From NCBI GenBank assembly GCA_027293795.1, contig JAPYLE010000229.1, forward strand, positions 1 through 6,855: a stretch of 6,855 nucleotides of DNA. The letters are read 5' to 3'. Shown here one piece after another: positions 5,928 through 6,855 of this stretch. A program made the translations under genes and the position numbers. A model generated the notes under the pieces. It saw only the letters and a list, made by a program, of their open reading frames with translations. It ran no database searches and was not told the origin of the DNA. How positions within the stretch are numbered: the first letter of the stretch is position 1; each line of letters begins with the position of its first letter. The DNA is from Rickettsia endosymbiont of Ixodes persulcatus (GTDB taxonomy: Bacteria; Pseudomonadota; Alphaproteobacteria; Rickettsiales; Rickettsiaceae).

Positions 5928-6745
5928 TTATTTAGTTACTATATTAACAAGTTCATAGCCCATTATAAGTATTCCGACAATTACGCATATAATAATTAGA
6001 TATTTTTTTGCAGCTCAGGATAATAAAAATTTTTTATCTTTGCTTTATATAACAGATACACCGGTAATAAAATTGCAATTATTATAAGAATCATACCGGC
6101 AAATCCTAAAATTGTAATAAAAGCATTCGGTACTACTACTGCTACAATATAAGCCGGTAGTATAGTAACAATAGAAGCGGTCATTTACGAATTACCACAT
6201 TCGGTATCGCATTCATAAACATAGTTTTAAGGGAATCACATAGCCCTACCCCTACTCCAAGTATTGATGTAACGATAGCAAGAGTTGAAATTATCCAAAC
6301 TAATAATTGTACGGACTGCCATTTTGCTATATTACTTAATTCCTTAATTAAATCTCTGACTTCTACATTACTTGTAATCATTTGTTGATAAAATGTTGGA
6401 TTATTATGATGTACTACAATAAGAATACTACAAGTCCAAATTATGTATACTACTGCAGGTATTAAGCTTCCAAATAAAAACGCCGTCTTTAGCATTTTTG
6501 TTACAATAATTAGTTAAGGTATGGAAGATTACTTGAAACCCAAATGAAATAAAAACTACCGGAGTTACTCCCCATATAGATATTTCTTTATAATTTGGTG
6601 AGAATAACGGTAAATCATCCCACTTAATCATGGAAACAAGTCCAATAACTAAAATTGCTATTATAAGCAATCCAGTAAATAGCACACGATTTATATAATC
6701 TACTAACTTTAGAGGTATAGCTAGACCATAGTAAATAGGTACATA
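5928..6745 (-). pseudogene. tyrP: Aromatic amino acid permease (TyrP/HAAAP family) pseudogene
   Basis: Four pieces in different frames line up in order along a TyrP/Mtr-type inner-membrane proton symporter for aromatic amino acids: YYGLAIPLKLVDYINRV…GVTPVVFISFGFQVIFH…CNKNAK (to ~6490); MLKTAFLFGSLIPAVVYIIW… to …NVVIRK (6495-6181); MTASIVTILPAYIVAVVVPN… to …LQKNI (6184-5996); and YLIIICVIVGILIMGYELVN, stop 5930-5928. Breaks lie in or near A-rich runs at about 6495-6490, at gtaaatga (~6186-6180) and at A7 (6003-6009, T7 on +). Each piece carries hydrophobic membrane segments. About 270 codons remain of a family usually near 400; the N-terminal third is gone at the right side, where IS630-type sequence begins. 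In-frame TAG at 6746-6748 marks about where homology is lost. Three or more independent lesions make a function improbable. Confidence 0.85.
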
Positions 6746-6785
6746 CTATGCTAATATATATGTTATAAATAATAATAAATAAGTT
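6746..6785. mobile_element. Probable left end of the IS630-type element
   Basis: Permease-like sequence fades near 6745 and the transposase starts at 6786, so the element's left end and terminal inverted repeat should lie in this AT-rich stretch. IS630 elements insert at TA, which is very common here, so I cannot fix the boundary without the other end. Confidence 0.35.
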
Positions 6786-6855
6786 ATGGCAAGCAGTTAC
6801 AGTTACGATTTAAGAATGAAACTATTCAAAGCTCTAGATGATGTGCTCTCAATTG
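6786..6855 (+). CDS. IS630-family transposase, N-terminal part (runs off the right edge)
   Basis: From ATG 6786 the frame reads MASSYSYDLRMKLFKALDD and then VLSI to the window end. The opening S-Y-S-x-D-L-R-x-K…A-x-x-D pattern is how the helix-turn-helix domain of IS630-family transposases of the Rickettsia type starts; usually DDG-M-S follows, so a small change or indel after ALDD is possible. Only 23 codons are visible, so the DDE catalytic domain and intactness cannot be judged. It is oriented opposite to the permease remnant whose 5' end is missing at this junction, so insertion of this element plausibly broke or truncated tyrP. Confidence 0.7.
   Translation, partial: MASSYSYDLRMKLFKALDDVLSI

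Noticed and set aside
5772..5999. 75-residue hydrophobic open frame on +
   Set aside because: Antisense to the antitoxin-like gene and the permease end; no start signal or family pattern.
6746..6794. Continuation of tyrP upstream (minus frame LAITYLLLFITYILA then TAG)
   Set aside because: The frame is hydrophobic and could pass for a membrane segment, but it overlaps the transposase start, so it more likely reflects AT-rich IS end sequence.
1..6855. CRISPR array, tRNA or rRNA genes
   Set aside because: No regularly spaced repeats, tRNA arms or rRNA-like stretches were seen; the repeats here are two-copy and tied to priA and E.

Overview
The window looks like a piece of a Rickettsia-type chromosome (Alphaproteobacteria, Rickettsiales). 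It is strongly AT-rich and its intact proteins are compact, Lys/Ile/Asn-rich forms of conserved bacterial families. Around them lie decaying toxin-antitoxin genes, a decaying aromatic amino acid permease and the start of an IS630-type transposase. The genus is inferred from gene content and style, not from a database search.

Layout: (1) 1-1191 is a scrambled block. It holds two copies of the 3' end of priA (1-100 and 892-1158, both + strand), two oppositely oriented partial copies of an unrecognised Lys-rich gene, here called E (117-422 on -, 510-917 on +), a 118-bp perfect direct repeat, a ~125-bp inverted repeat and a perfect 21-bp inverted repeat. (2) 1155-2871 (-) is the main body of priA. 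It has all helicase and zinc motifs but is frameshifted at an 8-base homopolymer and cut off from its last 88 codons, which lie in the opposite orientation next door. (3) ubiX (2934-3512, +) is divergent from priA. (4) 3591-4151 is a degenerate vapBC module. (5) dnaB (4189-5673, +) is intact. (6) A small AbrB-like antitoxin ORF (5675-5914, -) meets dnaB tail to tail with one base between the stop codons. (7) 5928-~6745 (-) is a tyrP/HAAAP permease pseudogene with several frameshifts. (8) 6786-6855 (+) is the N-terminus of an IS630-family transposase running off the window; the permease 5' end is lost at this junction.

The main result is at priA. The segment 891-1191 is bounded by a perfect 21-bp inverted repeat. 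Flipping it on paper joins the two priA parts exactly in frame, giving 648 codons if the nearby T8 tract is read as T7. So the window holds either a fixed or an invertible disruption of the replication-restart helicase, beside an intact DnaB, the helicase that PriA-dependent restart reloads. The same 11-bp core, ggtaattttat, lies at three junctions (priA and both E copies) and probably guided the rearrangement.

The rest shows reductive decay: indels in homopolymers, in-frame nonsense codons and an IS junction. ubiX and dnaB are the only long genes that look fully functional; ubiX carries a G9 tract right at its C-terminus.
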